NCBI GenBank assembly: GCA_964577715.1
Contig: CAZOAA010000006.1
Coordinates: 1-63,416 of the forward strand
Length of the DNA: 63,416 nt
DNA from: SUP05 sp964577715
GTDB taxonomy: Bacteria > Pseudomonadota > Gammaproteobacteria > PS1 > Pseudothioglobaceae
Reading direction: 5' to 3'
The notes beneath the pieces are model-generated. The model was not told where the DNA came from. It made no database searches and saw only the letters and a list, made by a program, of their open reading frames with translations. Position numbers and translations under genes: made by a program. Positions 1 to 9,776 of the stretch are shown here, in pieces (within the stretch, counting starts at the first letter, position 1; every line of letters starts with the position of its first letter).

Positions 1-25
1 TATTATAAAGTCAATATATAATTAA

Positions 26-157
26 AATTTTATATGATTTTTATTCTAAAATTTTTAATAAAAAACCTTATAAAACAATAACTTATATAAAAGTTGAGTT
101 ATTTGCTAAATATTTATTAAAAATAACAAACACAACGTATTTTAATCATATAAAATT
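26..157. repeat. Widely spaced inverted repeat in the leading intergenic region
   Basis: The first 199 bases hold no gene and are extremely AT-rich. Within them a perfect 14-base inverted repeat is visible: AATTTTATATGATT at 26-39 and its exact complement at 144-157, with about 104 bases between. The right arm lies about 45 bases before the start codon of the RND adaptor, so it could be an operator pair or looped regulatory site. In such AT-rich sequence part of the match may be chance. No clear promoter could be singled out. Confidence 0.35.
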
Positions 158-199
158 CCGATTAAAAGTTTATTTTCTCACTTAAAAAATAGGTTAACT

Positions 200-1348
200 A
201 TGAGCTTACCAATTGCACCCTTAGTAACATCAATTTTATTAACTTTTTCACTCTCTTCCCAAGCGCAAATTCTCAACCAAAATCCCGACGGATTTGACTC
301 TGTTTACAGTACACAAACTGTTAGCGGAATGTCACTAGATAAAAGAGCGCTTTTAGGCGGTTCAGTTATCTCCTCTGCTCAGGTTAATTTATCAGCCCAA
401 GTTTCAGGTGATGTATTAAGTGTTAGTGGTAAAGAGGGAGATATGTTTAAGCAAGGTGCTACTTTAGTCACTTTAGAACAAGAATCTATTCAAGCTCAAA
501 GAGATTCTGCTTATGCTGAAATTGCATCAGCCAATGAAGCGCTTAGAAATGCCGGTGTGCAATATTCACAATCTATCGTTTCTCCAAATTCAAACGGCAT
601 GTTTGGCGGTATCCCCGGTATGTTCTCTATGTTTACTGACCCCATGTTAAAAATGAGCGGCCAAGGCAACCCTGAGTTTGATAAATTTGCTAATAGAACT
701 TCTCGATACACTGATTATCAACAATCTAAAAATAGATTAAAGCAAGCCGAGCTTAAGTTAAAACAAATTGAAGAGCGCCTTGAAGATGCAAATGTAGTCG
801 CGCCATTTGACGGTGTTATTGTGGCAAAAAATATCAATAAAGGTGATGTGGTTCAGCCAGGGCAAACTTTAATGAAGTTTTCTAATATTAAAGATCTTCA
901 AGTAGAAGTCAACGTTCCGTCTCGTTTAGTTAGAAGTTTAAAGCTTCATAAGAAATACCGTATTAAACTAGATATTGCCAATATCGTTGTTGATGCTGAT
1001 TTAGCGCAAATTTATCCAATAGCTGACAATACTAAACACAGTGTTAAAGTGAAATTTAATTTACCAGAAGGTATTCCAGTATTGCCAGGTGCCTACGCAG
1101 AGGTAGAGATTTTTGAAACTGATTCTGGTATCTTAACGCCAGTTATTTTAGAGGCTGCAATTATGTGGCGCTCTAGCTTACCCAGTGTTTTTGTTATTAA
1201 TCCAAAAACAGGCAAAACAGAGTTAAGATTTATCCGATTGGGTGAACAAGTAGGTAAAAGCAAAAAAAGTGTTTTATCTGGCTTAAAGATTGGCGAGAAG
1301 ATTGTCACCAATCCGAATATCTTAATGGTTTCAGGAATGAATATCTAA
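200..1348 (+). CDS. RND efflux system periplasmic adaptor (membrane fusion protein)
   Basis: Periplasmic adaptor that links an inner-membrane RND pump to an outer-membrane channel. The N-terminus (about 22 residues, ending near SSQAQ) is a typical signal peptide. A lipoyl/biotinyl-like half is seen around residues 55-95 (AQVSGDVLSV, GDMFKQGATL), then a helical hairpin (about 95-195), the second lipoyl half (VVAPFDGVIVAKNINKGDVV), and beta-barrel and membrane-proximal parts. At 382 residues it has family length. It lies 7 bases before the permease gene at 1356 and surely shares its transcript. It is a paralogue of the adaptor at 8570-9685: both carry a methionine/proline/glycine-rich hairpin insert (MFGGIPGMFSMFTDPM here, MLAGMPSMISMFSDPM there). 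Substrate cannot be told. Confidence 0.9.
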   Translation: MSLPIAPLVTSILLTFSLSSQAQILNQNPDGFDSVYSTQTVSGMSLDKRALLGGSVISSAQVNLSAQVSGDVLSVSGKEGDMFKQGATLVTLEQESIQAQRDSAYAEIASANEALRNAGVQYSQSIVSPNSNGMFGGIPGMFSMFTDPMLKMSGQGNPEFDKFANRTSRYTDYQQSKNRLKQAELKLKQIEERLEDANVVAPFDGVIVAKNINKGDVVQPGQTLMKFSNIKDLQVEVNVPSRLVRSLKLHKKYRIKLDIANIVVDADLAQIYPIADNTKHSVKVKFNLPEGIPVLPGAYAEVEIFETDSGILTPVILEAAIMWRSSLPSVFVINPKTGKTELRFIRLGEQVGKSKKSVLSGLKIGEKIVTNPNILMVSGMNI

Positions 1349-1355
1349 CTAAATT

Positions 1356-4300
1356 ATGCCACATCAGCATCATCAGCACGACGACTTATCAAAAGATAAG
1401 AACATAAAAACAGAATTTATTAAAGAAGCTTATAGAGATTATGAGCTTGGTACTGCAGGTAAATTAACTAAAGCCTTCATTACCTCGCCACTTTCAATTA
1501 TTATCTTCTTTGCTATGCTAGGTGCAGGCATTATAGGTTTGATCTCAACACCTAGACAAGAAGACCCCCAAATCTCTGTCCCACTCATTGATCTTTTCGT
1601 TGAGTATCCTGGTGCTTCATCTGACGAAGTTTCAAATATTATCGTTAAGCCTTTAGAGCGCTTGATGTCTCATATTCTTGGCGTTAAACACGTGTATTCT
1701 GTTAGTGATAAAGGCCAAGGTATTATCACTGTAGAGTTTGACGTAGGGCAAGACATGAATGCCTCTATTATTAAAGTACGTGATAAGATGCTGGCTAATC
1801 TTGATTTCATGCCACCTGGTGCACGAAAACCCCTTATTAAACCAAAAGAAATAGATGATGTTCCAATTATCAATCTAACTTTATGGTCTAAAACCTTAGA
1901 TGATGGGCAGTTGCGATCCTTAGGATTAGAGCTATTACAACAACTTGAAAAAGTAAAAGATACCAATAACGGTTTTGTTGTTGGCGGGCGCAAAGAAGCA
2001 TTTCATATTGATGTCTATCCAGGAAGACTAGCTGGTTATGGTGTGTCTATCCAGCAAATTGCAGGCACGATTAGCTCTGCTAATATTAGTAAGCATACGG
2101 GCGACATTGAGCTCAATGGTATGAAAATGGAAGTCTACTCGGGAGACTTTTTTCATAAGGTTGAAGACATTGAAAACTTAGTGGTAACAGTATCTGATGG
2201 AATGCCTATCTACGTGCGTGATATTGCAGATGTATACTATGCTCCAGAAGAGACTATGCGTATGGTTAATTACTATACAGGCAAAGCAAATAAAACCGAT
2301 CAAAAAGCCTCTGGAGAACAAGCTGTTACTATTGCTGTTGCTAAAAAATATGGCACCAATGGTGTTGAAGTGGCAGAAAACATCTTGGCCAAGGTAGAAG
2401 AGTTAAAAGGGCGCCTAATCCCCGATAATGTCCATGTGAGTGTTACTCGAAATTACGGTAAGTCTGCTAAAGATAAAGTAAATGCACTGATTAAGAAGCT
2501 ATTTATTGCTACAGGCGCTGTTACAGTATTAGTTTGGTTTGCATTGGGTGCGAGACCTGCTATTGTTGTAACGCTAGTTATTCCAGTTGTATTATTAATG
2601 ACTATTTTCTCTGCTTGGATTTTAGGCATGACTATTGATAGAGTAAGTTTATTTGCACTTATTTTTTCAATTGGTATTTTGGTAGATGATGCAATTGTGG
2701 TTACCGAAAATATTTATAGACGTTGGCTAATTGATAATAAAATCACAATAGCGACCGCAGTTGACGCCGTACGTGAAGTGGGCAATCCAACCATTCTTGC
2801 AACTTTTACAGTAGTTGCAGCGTTAGTGCCAATGGCCGCAGTTAGTGGCATGATGGGTCCGTACATGGCACCAATTCCTGTACTGGGTTCAGTAGCAATG
2901 ATGTTCTCATTATTTGCAGCGTTTGTATTTGCGCCATATTTTATTATGAAGTTTGTACCACCACTAAATGTACTTCATAAAATGCATGAAAAGGAAGAAA
3001 AAGAAGCTAAAAAATTACACGAATTTTTCCATAATGCTATTACAAAATTATTTAATGTCAAACTCTACGGTATGACATTTATGATTGGCCTTATTGTTGC
3101 ATTCTTTTTGTCAATGTCAATGTTCTACACAACTTCAGTTCCCGTTAAAATGCTACCGTTAGATAACAAATCTGAGTTTGGTGTTGTGCTAGATATGCCA
3201 GATGGCACTGCATTGGCCGATACAGCCTCCACATTGCATAAGATGGCCCAAGTGCTTCGAAAGGTGCCAGAGGTTGTTGCTATTCAGTCATACACAGGTA
3301 CTGCTAAACCATTCGATTTTAATGGCTTAGTTCGTCATTATTATTTAAGAAAAAACTCTTCAGAAGGTGAACTTCAAATCCAATTGGCAGAAAAATCTGA
3401 TCGCGATAGATCCAGTCATGAAATTGCATTAGAGGCTAGAGATCTAGTTAAACAAATTGCTACTGATGCTGGTGCAAACTACGCTGTAGTAGAAATGCCG
3501 CCAGGTCCACCAGTATTGCGTCCTGTTGTTGCAGAGGTTTATGGCCCTGACAAACAAACACGCCGTCAACTTGCTCGTGATTTGACAGAGTTATTCAAAG
3601 AGTCTGACACCATGACAGATATTGATAACTTAATACGCGATGAATATCCAGTTATTAATTTTCAAGTGGATACAGAAAAAGCCTCTAGATTTGGCGTTAG
3701 TGTGCAAACCATTCAGCAGACTCTAGCAATGGCAATGAGCAATTACAATGTAGGAAGTATTCGCCTTAAAAACGCCTTAGAGCCTTCTTCTATTCGCTTG
3801 CAAGTGCCACTATCCAAACGCTCGCAATTGTCTTATTTGACTCAACTTCCTGTGCCTTCTCAGCACGGAGGTATGATTCCAATATCAGAGCTTGGATCTT
3901 TTGCCTTTAAAAAACAGGATGATTTAATTTTCCATAAAGACTTAGCAGATGTTGAGTATGTATTAGGCGAGCCTATTGGCCGCTTAAGTGCACCTATTTA
4001 TGCCATGATGGGTGTAGATGATTTGTTACTAAGATATCAAACCATTGATGGTAAAGAGTTGCAGGGTGAATATTTAGGTCCACCTGAAGATCAAACATTA
4101 CCAGGTTTTGAATGGGGCGGTGAGTGGACTGTCACTTATGAAACCTTCCGCGATATGGGCACAGCATTCGGCGTGGCATTGGTTGTAATTTATATGCTAG
4201 TGGTATGGCAGTTTGGTAACTTTATTATTCCTGCAGTGATTATGGCGCCAATTCCATTAACACTACTGGGTATCGTACCTGGGCACTGGTTATTAGGCGC

Positions 4301-4859
4301 AGAGTTTACTGCAACCTCAATGATTGGTTGGATTGCCTTAGCCGGTATCATTGTACGAAACTCTATTTTATTAGTAGACTTTACCGTACAAGAATATGCA
4401 AAAGGTGTGCCGTTTTTTGATGCGGTGATTGGCTCTTGTAGTTCTCGTACACGTCCGATCCTAATTACTGCTTTTGCATTAGTAGGTGGCTCTAGCGTAA
4501 TCTTGTCAGACCCAATCTTCCAAGGTATGGCTATCTCATTACTTTTTGGTGTACTTATCTCCACAGTATTGACGCTTATTGTAATTCCATTAGGAACATT
4601 ATCAGCAGGCGAAGCTTCATGTCGTAATATCGCGGTTAATATAGGCCTAATTCCAGGTGATAAAGATGCAGATGCTAAATACAACGTAGCAAAACCTGAA
4701 AAGAAAAAAGAAGATAAAGCTGAGAGGGCTTCTAAAACTAAAGAATGGGCTAAAAATTTCATTGATAAGAAAAAGAAAAGCAAAGAAAAAGACGAAGGTG
4801 ACGACAAGAAAATAGACACTAACGGCCTATTAAAGAAAGAGGATAAAAACGATCTGTAA
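1356..4859 (+). CDS. RND efflux transporter permease subunit (AcrB/HAE-type)
   Basis: Inner-membrane proton-driven efflux pump, cognate to the adaptor immediately upstream. The first transmembrane helix follows a histidine-rich cytoplasmic N-terminus (MPHQHHQHDD). Family marks include the TPRQEDPQI segment after TM1, the central helices with the ILVDDAIVVTENIYRR relay region (about residues 445-460, two adjacent aspartates), two large periplasmic porter loops, and the second helix bundle near the C-terminus. At 1167 residues it is longer than usual because of a tail of about 85 residues, very rich in lysine, aspartate and glutamate, after the last helix. The paralogue at 5280-8564 has no such tail. 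The His-rich front and charged tail suggest metal or protein contact, but this is inference; the substrate is unknown. Confidence 0.92.
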   Translation: MPHQHHQHDDLSKDKNIKTEFIKEAYRDYELGTAGKLTKAFITSPLSIIIFFAMLGAGIIGLISTPRQEDPQISVPLIDLFVEYPGASSDEVSNIIVKPLERLMSHILGVKHVYSVSDKGQGIITVEFDVGQDMNASIIKVRDKMLANLDFMPPGARKPLIKPKEIDDVPIINLTLWSKTLDDGQLRSLGLELLQQLEKVKDTNNGFVVGGRKEAFHIDVYPGRLAGYGVSIQQIAGTISSANISKHTGDIELNGMKMEVYSGDFFHKVEDIENLVVTVSDGMPIYVRDIADVYYAPEETMRMVNYYTGKANKTDQKASGEQAVTIAVAKKYGTNGVEVAENILAKVEELKGRLIPDNVHVSVTRNYGKSAKDKVNALIKKLFIATGAVTVLVWFALGARPAIVVTLVIPVVLLMTIFSAWILGMTIDRVSLFALIFSIGILVDDAIVVTENIYRRWLIDNKITIATAVDAVREVGNPTILATFTVVAALVPMAAVSGMMGPYMAPIPVLGSVAMMFSLFAAFVFAPYFIMKFVPPLNVLHKMHEKEEKEAKKLHEFFHNAITKLFNVKLYGMTFMIGLIVAFFLSMSMFYTTSVPVKMLPLDNKSEFGVVLDMPDGTALADTASTLHKMAQVLRKVPEVVAIQSYTGTAKPFDFNGLVRHYYLRKNSSEGELQIQLAEKSDRDRSSHEIALEARDLVKQIATDAGANYAVVEMPPGPPVLRPVVAEVYGPDKQTRRQLARDLTELFKESDTMTDIDNLIRDEYPVINFQVDTEKASRFGVSVQTIQQTLAMAMSNYNVGSIRLKNALEPSSIRLQVPLSKRSQLSYLTQLPVPSQHGGMIPISELGSFAFKKQDDLIFHKDLADVEYVLGEPIGRLSAPIYAMMGVDDLLLRYQTIDGKELQGEYLGPPEDQTLPGFEWGGEWTVTYETFRDMGTAFGVALVVIYMLVVWQFGNFIIPAVIMAPIPLTLLGIVPGHWLLGAEFTATSMIGWIALAGIIVRNSILLVDFTVQEYAKGVPFFDAVIGSCSSRTRPILITAFALVGGSSVILSDPIFQGMAISLLFGVLISTVLTLIVIPLGTLSAGEASCRNIAVNIGLIPGDKDADAKYNVAKPEKKKEDKAERASKTKEWAKNFIDKKKKSKEKDEGDDKKIDTNGLLKKEDKNDL
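4252..4371 (+). repeat. Near-identical segment shared with the convergent permease (copy 1)
   Basis: These 120 bases match the complement of 5559-5678 with one mismatch that I can see (A at 4355 here, G there). They encode the stretch from the IPLTLLGIVPGHW motif through GIIVRNSIL near the C-terminal helices. Flanking coding sequence in the two permease genes is clearly more divergent at the DNA level, so this block stands out. Confidence 0.85.
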
Positions 4860-4894
4860 GATCTGATAAAAATCTTTTAAAGATATTACCTAAT

Positions 4895-4931
4895 AAAAAG
4901 CCAATATCAGTTCCCTGATATTGGCTTTTTT
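4895..4931 (+). terminator. Rho-independent terminator after the RND operon
   Basis: A perfect 16-base stem (AAAAAGCCAATATCAG and its complement) around a TTCC loop, ending in a T run, 35 bases after the permease stop codon. The A run on the other side means it could also stop transcripts coming from the right. Confidence 0.93.
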
Positions 4932-5211
4932 ATCGGCGAAAAATTATTAAAATTTAGGAGAAGGTAAATTGACATTAGCCAAGAGAGAGGCTGCCATGGG
5001 GTATTTTTTAATGCGACTGGTTTTTCTTGATTAAAACTAGCTAACCATAGTAAAGTAACGCTCTATCGTATCTAAAACTGCGTTTTATAAGACTCAAAAT
5101 TCCGATTTAAGGGTTTAATTATGGTTTTTGACTAAACAGGGTAGGGTGGTGTTAAAAATTTAGCAAATATTGCAAATTACAGTAAAAAAATTATTACTTG
5201 CTAAGACAAAT
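4932..5211. other. Gene-poor gap between the convergent RND operons
   Basis: No convincing gene is seen. One 21-codon reading frame starts with TTG at 4969 behind a good AGGAG (4956-4960) and stops at 5034; it is short, has no recognisable content, and is most likely a vestige. The rest is AT-rich with no clear repeat until the hairpin at 5212. Confidence 0.5.
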
Positions 5212-5245
5212 ACACCTTTTACTATTTTTTATAAGTAGAAGGTGT
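5212..5245 (-). terminator. Terminator-like hairpin after the minus-strand RND permease
   Basis: ACACCTTTTACT pairs with AGTAGAAGGTGT (12 pairs, one G-U) around an AT-only loop, 34 bases past the stop codon of the permease on the minus strand. The U run is not directly adjacent, so termination is likely rather than certain. Confidence 0.6.
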
Positions 5246-5279
5246 AAAACTTAAAAATAATGTGAGTAAAAGTTTTTTG

Positions 5280-8200
5280 TTAATTGTCTTTGTGAACGTG
5301 CTCAATAAATACTTTTTCTCCAGCGCTAATACAGCCTAGTGGAATAACTACTAAGGTTAATAATGTAGAAACAAACACACCAAAGAGTAATGAAACAGCC
5401 ATACCTTGGAAGATTGGATCAAACAAAATAACCATAGAACCAAGTATTAGTGCAAAAGCAGTAATTAGAATTGGTCGAGTTCTGGACTTGGCTGAAAGGA
5501 TAACTGCATCCATTAAAGGCATGCCACCACGGAATGCGTTGGTAGTAAAGTCAACCATTAAAATAGAGTTTCGCACAATGATACCGGCTAAGGCAATCCA
5601 ACCAATCATTGAGGTTGCAGTAAACTCTGCGCCTAATAACCAGTGCCCAGGTACGATACCCAGTAGTGTTAATGGAATAGGGGACATAATGATTGCCGGA
5701 ATAGTAAAGTTACCAAATGCCCAAACTACCAGCATATAAATAGCAACTAATGCCACACCAAAAGCCATACCCATATCACGGAAGGTTTCATAGGTTACTG
5801 TCCATTCTCCAGTCCATTCAAAAGAACTTTGTTTGTCATTCTCTGGCGCTCCTGTGTATTCACCACTACGGAGCTCTACACCATCAGGAGTAACATAGCC
5901 TTTTTCTTCAAGGATTTTTTCCACATCAAGCATAGCATAGATTGGTGCGCCTAATCGACCCACAGCATCACCAACTACAAACTCAACCTCTCTTAAGTCT
6001 TTATGAAAAATGATTGGATCACGCTTAACTTTAACAAACTTTCCTAACTCAGAGAGTGGAATGGTTCTTTGATCCATTGTCATAATAGGTAAATCACCTA
6101 AACGATGCAGGTTAGATCTTTTCTCAACGGGAATAGTTAGTACAATATTAGTTGGCTCAGAAGTTAGCGAGTTAAAGATACTACTTGCTTTAAATTCACC
6201 CATTACCATGGCTAAATGCTGATTAATTGTTTTAACTGAAATACCTTGGCGTGAGGCTTTTTCACGGTCAATGTCAAAGCGCCAAGTCTCCATTGAAGTG
6301 CTGCGCATTAAATTATCAACATCAGCAATAATTCCAGATTCACGGAATATTTGCGTGATTTCACGCGCTACTTGTCGTCTAGTTTGTGCATCTGGACCGT
6401 GAATCTCTGCAACAACGGTTTGTAGTACTGGTGGCCCTGGTGGCATTTCTACAACGGTAATTGACACTCCTTCTGCTTGCGCAATTGCTTGTAGTTGTTC
6501 ACGAACACTACTAGCAATCTCATGACTAGTACGATCACGCTTGGTTTTATCAGTTAGTTGAATAGCAATCTCTGATTGCCAAGGAAATTGACGTAAATAA
6601 TAATGACGCACTAAGCCGTTAAAATCAAATGGCTGAGCTGTACCAATATAGTTTTGTGTAGCTATAATTTCTTCAATATTATCTAACTGTGAAGCAATTT
6701 TATTGGTGAAGTTTGCTGTCGTTGGAAGTGCAGTGCCATCTGGCATATCAATCACAATACTGAAGTTTGACTTATCATCAAAAGGTAGCATTTTTACTGG
6801 AACAGCTGTATTGTAAAACATATAAGTAGCGCCAAAAAAGCTTAAGAATAATCCTAATAAAAATCCATAACCTTGTGTTTTATTTGTAGCAAGACTAACA
6901 ATAACTTTACGAAAAAAGACATCCATTTTTTCATCAATTTTTTCGTCTCTCTCTTCCATCTGACGTAGTTTTTCCATGCTAGGGATAATTCTCATGGCTA
7001 GCCATGGTGCAAATACGAGAGCGGCCAATAACGAAAGTATCATAGCAACAGAACCCAGAGCTGGGATCGGCTCCATGTAAGGCCCCATCATGCCAGAGAT
7101 GAATCCCATAGGAATTAGAGCTGCAACCACAGTGTAGGTAGCTAAAACAGTAGGGTTTCCTACTTCACGCACAGCATCAATAGCCACATCGGTATCCATA
7201 GAACCTGCCATTAGCCAGCGTCTATAAATATTCTCGACAATAACAATAGCGTTATCAACTAAGAAACCAATTGAAAAGATAAGTGCAAATAAACTAACTC
7301 TATCAATGGTGTAGCCCATTAACATGGCAACAAAAACAGTCGCAACTAAAACAACAGGAATGGTTAATAACACTACGATAGATGGCTTAATGCCAAGCGT
7401 AAGCCATACAAGTAGAGTAACAGCACCTGTTGCAATAAATAGTTTAAATAGCAAATCATTAACTTTTGTATTGGCACTTTCTCCATAATTACGTGTCACT
7501 TCAACATGAACATTACTAGGAATTAAATACCCCTTTAGGCTTTCAACTTCAGCAAGAATATTGTTGACCACACTAACGCCGTTAGACCCTCGTTGTTTTG
7601 CAAGCGCAATTGTCACAGCTGATGCGTTATGAATTGGCTTTCCATAGTTGCTAGCAAGCCCAGTAGAGAAGGTGACAATTTCTTTAGTTTCTTGCGGGGC
7701 TTCAACAACATCGGCAACATCTCTTAAGAAAACTGGCGTACCTTTGTGTTGCCCTACAACCAATTGTTTAATGTCGCTAACTTTTTTTAGATATCCACCT
7801 GATTCAACATAAAGAAATTTATTATTAATTTCTACAGATCCAACCGTATGCCCAGTATTTGCAGTTTGTATGGCTTGAACAATTTGCCCAGGACTCACGC
7901 CAAAACCTGCTAGTCTTTCTGGGAGAATTTCAACACGCATTTGGTTTGAACGGCCGCCTGTTACAAAACCTACACCTGTTAAAGGTACGCGTTTTAGATG
8001 CTGAAGCACACTAACACCCAATACTCTAAGTTGGTCATCTTCTACATCTTCAGACCATAGGGTAAGTGTAACTGAAGGCACATCATCCACTTCCTTTGGC
8101 TTGACCATAGGTGGATCAATTCCCACAGGTAGCAAATCAAGGTTAGACTGGATCTTACTATGAATTTGTACAATAGAAGGGCCCATAGGCTCTCCTACTT

Positions 8201-8564
8201 TAAATTGAACTGTGATAATGCCATATTCACGATCACTGGCAGAGTAAACATGTTTAACGTTAGGAATCTCACTCAAAACCCTTTCAAACGGATCAATAAC
8301 TTGTGAAGAAACCTCATTAGAAGAAAGACCTGGCGCTGGAAAAAAGATATCAATCATCGGCACTGAAATTTGTGGGTCTTCTTGTCGTGGTGTAGCAATT
8401 AACCCCCAGATACCTATTGCCATCATGGCAATAAATAACAGAGGAGATAGTGGCGAATGAATAAAACTTCTAGCTAGACCGCCAGAAAAGCCAATATCTT
8501 TATCATCGATAAAAGTTTTAGATTCCTCTTGATCGTTATTTGGTTTTTTATTAGATTCTTGCAT
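5280..8564 (-). CDS. RND efflux transporter permease subunit (AcrB/HAE-type), second copy
   Basis: A second inner-membrane RND pump of 1094 residues, paralogous along its whole length to the permease at 1356-4859: TPRQEDPQI after TM1, the FSIGFLVDNAIVIVENIYRR relay region, VVEMPPGPPVL in the second porter loop, and IPLTLLGIVPGHWLLG near the end. In the relay motif the second aspartate of the other copy (LVDDAIVV) is asparagine here (LVDNAIVI); the first aspartate is kept. Its adaptor gene ends 5 bases upstream (8570), so the two are co-transcribed leftward. It lacks the charged tail of its paralogue. Substrate unknown. Confidence 0.92.
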   Translation of the reverse strand: MQESNKKPNNDQEESKTFIDDKDIGFSGGLARSFIHSPLSPLLFIAMMAIGIWGLIATPRQEDPQISVPMIDIFFPAPGLSSNEVSSQVIDPFERVLSEIPNVKHVYSASDREYGIITVQFKVGEPMGPSIVQIHSKIQSNLDLLPVGIDPPMVKPKEVDDVPSVTLTLWSEDVEDDQLRVLGVSVLQHLKRVPLTGVGFVTGGRSNQMRVEILPERLAGFGVSPGQIVQAIQTANTGHTVGSVEINNKFLYVESGGYLKKVSDIKQLVVGQHKGTPVFLRDVADVVEAPQETKEIVTFSTGLASNYGKPIHNASAVTIALAKQRGSNGVSVVNNILAEVESLKGYLIPSNVHVEVTRNYGESANTKVNDLLFKLFIATGAVTLLVWLTLGIKPSIVVLLTIPVVLVATVFVAMLMGYTIDRVSLFALIFSIGFLVDNAIVIVENIYRRWLMAGSMDTDVAIDAVREVGNPTVLATYTVVAALIPMGFISGMMGPYMEPIPALGSVAMILSLLAALVFAPWLAMRIIPSMEKLRQMEERDEKIDEKMDVFFRKVIVSLATNKTQGYGFLLGLFLSFFGATYMFYNTAVPVKMLPFDDKSNFSIVIDMPDGTALPTTANFTNKIASQLDNIEEIIATQNYIGTAQPFDFNGLVRHYYLRQFPWQSEIAIQLTDKTKRDRTSHEIASSVREQLQAIAQAEGVSITVVEMPPGPPVLQTVVAEIHGPDAQTRRQVAREITQIFRESGIIADVDNLMRSTSMETWRFDIDREKASRQGISVKTINQHLAMVMGEFKASSIFNSLTSEPTNIVLTIPVEKRSNLHRLGDLPIMTMDQRTIPLSELGKFVKVKRDPIIFHKDLREVEFVVGDAVGRLGAPIYAMLDVEKILEEKGYVTPDGVELRSGEYTGAPENDKQSSFEWTGEWTVTYETFRDMGMAFGVALVAIYMLVVWAFGNFTIPAIIMSPIPLTLLGIVPGHWLLGAEFTATSMIGWIALAGIIVRNSILMVDFTTNAFRGGMPLMDAVILSAKSRTRPILITAFALILGSMVILFDPIFQGMAVSLLFGVFVSTLLTLVVIPLGCISAGEKVFIEHVHKDN
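5559..5678 (-). repeat. Near-identical segment shared with the convergent permease (copy 2)
   Basis: The inverted partner of 4252-4371, 119 of 120 bases matching. The two copies sit in opposite orientation about 1.2 kb apart, a geometry that allows gene conversion or inversion of the sequence between them. Confidence 0.85.
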
Positions 8565-8569
8565 AGGTA

Positions 8570-9685
8570 TTATTTATTTCTAATAGTTGCAGCAGAGGAT
8601 GGATTTTTAAGAACCATTTCTCCCGGATAAACGCCGGAAAGTACACTTGTCCATCCGTTATCAGATTTATCGCCAATACGGATAAGTCGTGTTTCTAGCT
8701 GACCATCTTTTTGTACATAAATAGTAGGTAGTGATCCACGTAAAGTAATAGCAGAGCTTGGTATGGTTACCAGTTCTATTGAATTTTGAGAAAGCTCAGG
8801 AATCATAACTTCAACATACATTCCTGGTGAAGCAGGTGTATTTTTTGGCAACGCAAACTTAACTGTAATAGTGTGCCCCATAGCATCAGCCATTGGGAAT
8901 ATGCGCACAATACTAATTGGCGTTGTTTTTTCGCTTTGATCTAGTCGTGCTTTAAGTGTCATACCTTTAGTAAGTCCTTTAACTAGGCGAGCAGGTACCT
9001 CAGCGCGAATTTGCAACTGTGAAGTATCGCCATAAAGAAACATAGGAACGCCCGGTTGTGCTGGCTGACCAACCTCTACCATTTTTCTTAAAATTACACC
9101 ATTAAATGGAGCCACTATAGTGGCATTAGAAATATTTTCATCTAATTCACGAAGCCCTGCCAATGCTTGAAGGTGTGCATTTTTAGCAGTTTCTACCTGT
9201 ACTTCCATTGCTAAAAGGTTTGTTCTTCTTTGTACAGTGGAATCTCCTTCTCCAGACATACTTCTCATCGGATCTGAGAACATGCTAATCATGCTAGGCA
9301 TACCGGCTAGCATTGCATTTGATTGTGAATTTGGATTTTGTCTTTCGTTATAAAGTTGCATTTGTGCATTTCGAATGCCGGCACTAGCGCTTGCAACTTG
9401 AGCTTCGGCTTGTTCTCTTTTAGCCATCATTGCTGCAATATCCTGCCTTGCTAATTGAGCACCTTGTTTAAAAGAATCGCCTTCTTCACCAGCAATAAAA
9501 ATAATGTCACCAGGCATTTTGGCTACTAAATTAACCTCTAAATGAGGAATAACTGTTCCACCTAGGGAGGTGAATGAGCCAATACGACTAGTTTTTGCAG
9601 CAACAAATTCTGCAGAAAATGAAACTTGTGAAATACTAATTAGTAATGCAAAAAAACCAATGTGTTTTGTCAGGGATATTTTCAT
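8570..9685 (-). CDS. RND efflux system periplasmic adaptor, second copy
   Basis: Periplasmic adaptor for the permease at 5280-8564, which begins 5 bases downstream. Residues 1-24 form a signal peptide (hydrophobic FFALLISISQVSF, cut near FSAEF). The lipoyl-like halves (VAKMPGDIIFIAGEEGDSFKQG and ATIVAPFNGVILRKMVEVGQ regions), an alpha hairpin with the Met-rich insert near residues 125-150, and a beta-barrel/proximal end follow in family order. It has 371 residues, as usual. A 91-base gap with AT-rich sequence separates it from lipA upstream and presumably holds its promoter; no regulator gene is adjacent. Confidence 0.9.
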   Translation of the reverse strand: MKISLTKHIGFFALLISISQVSFSAEFVAAKTSRIGSFTSLGGTVIPHLEVNLVAKMPGDIIFIAGEEGDSFKQGAQLARQDIAAMMAKREQAEAQVASASAGIRNAQMQLYNERQNPNSQSNAMLAGMPSMISMFSDPMRSMSGEGDSTVQRRTNLLAMEVQVETAKNAHLQALAGLRELDENISNATIVAPFNGVILRKMVEVGQPAQPGVPMFLYGDTSQLQIRAEVPARLVKGLTKGMTLKARLDQSEKTTPISIVRIFPMADAMGHTITVKFALPKNTPASPGMYVEVMIPELSQNSIELVTIPSSAITLRGSLPTIYVQKDGQLETRLIRIGDKSDNGWTSVLSGVYPGEMVLKNPSSAATIRNK

Positions 9686-9776
9686 AATATTTATTTTTTA
9701 ATTAAAAACATAGGGCTGATTCTACCAGTAATGGCGCCTTTATGTTGTATTTTGAGTTTTTTTTAAATGACTTAGT

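Noticed and set aside
1670..1993. Long open frames on the strand opposite to the RND permease genes (also 4190-4819 and 5488-5739)
   Set aside because: They are mirror shadows of the permease codons; the same shadow protein arises from both paralogues because the DNA is shared, and no ribosome site or family supports them.
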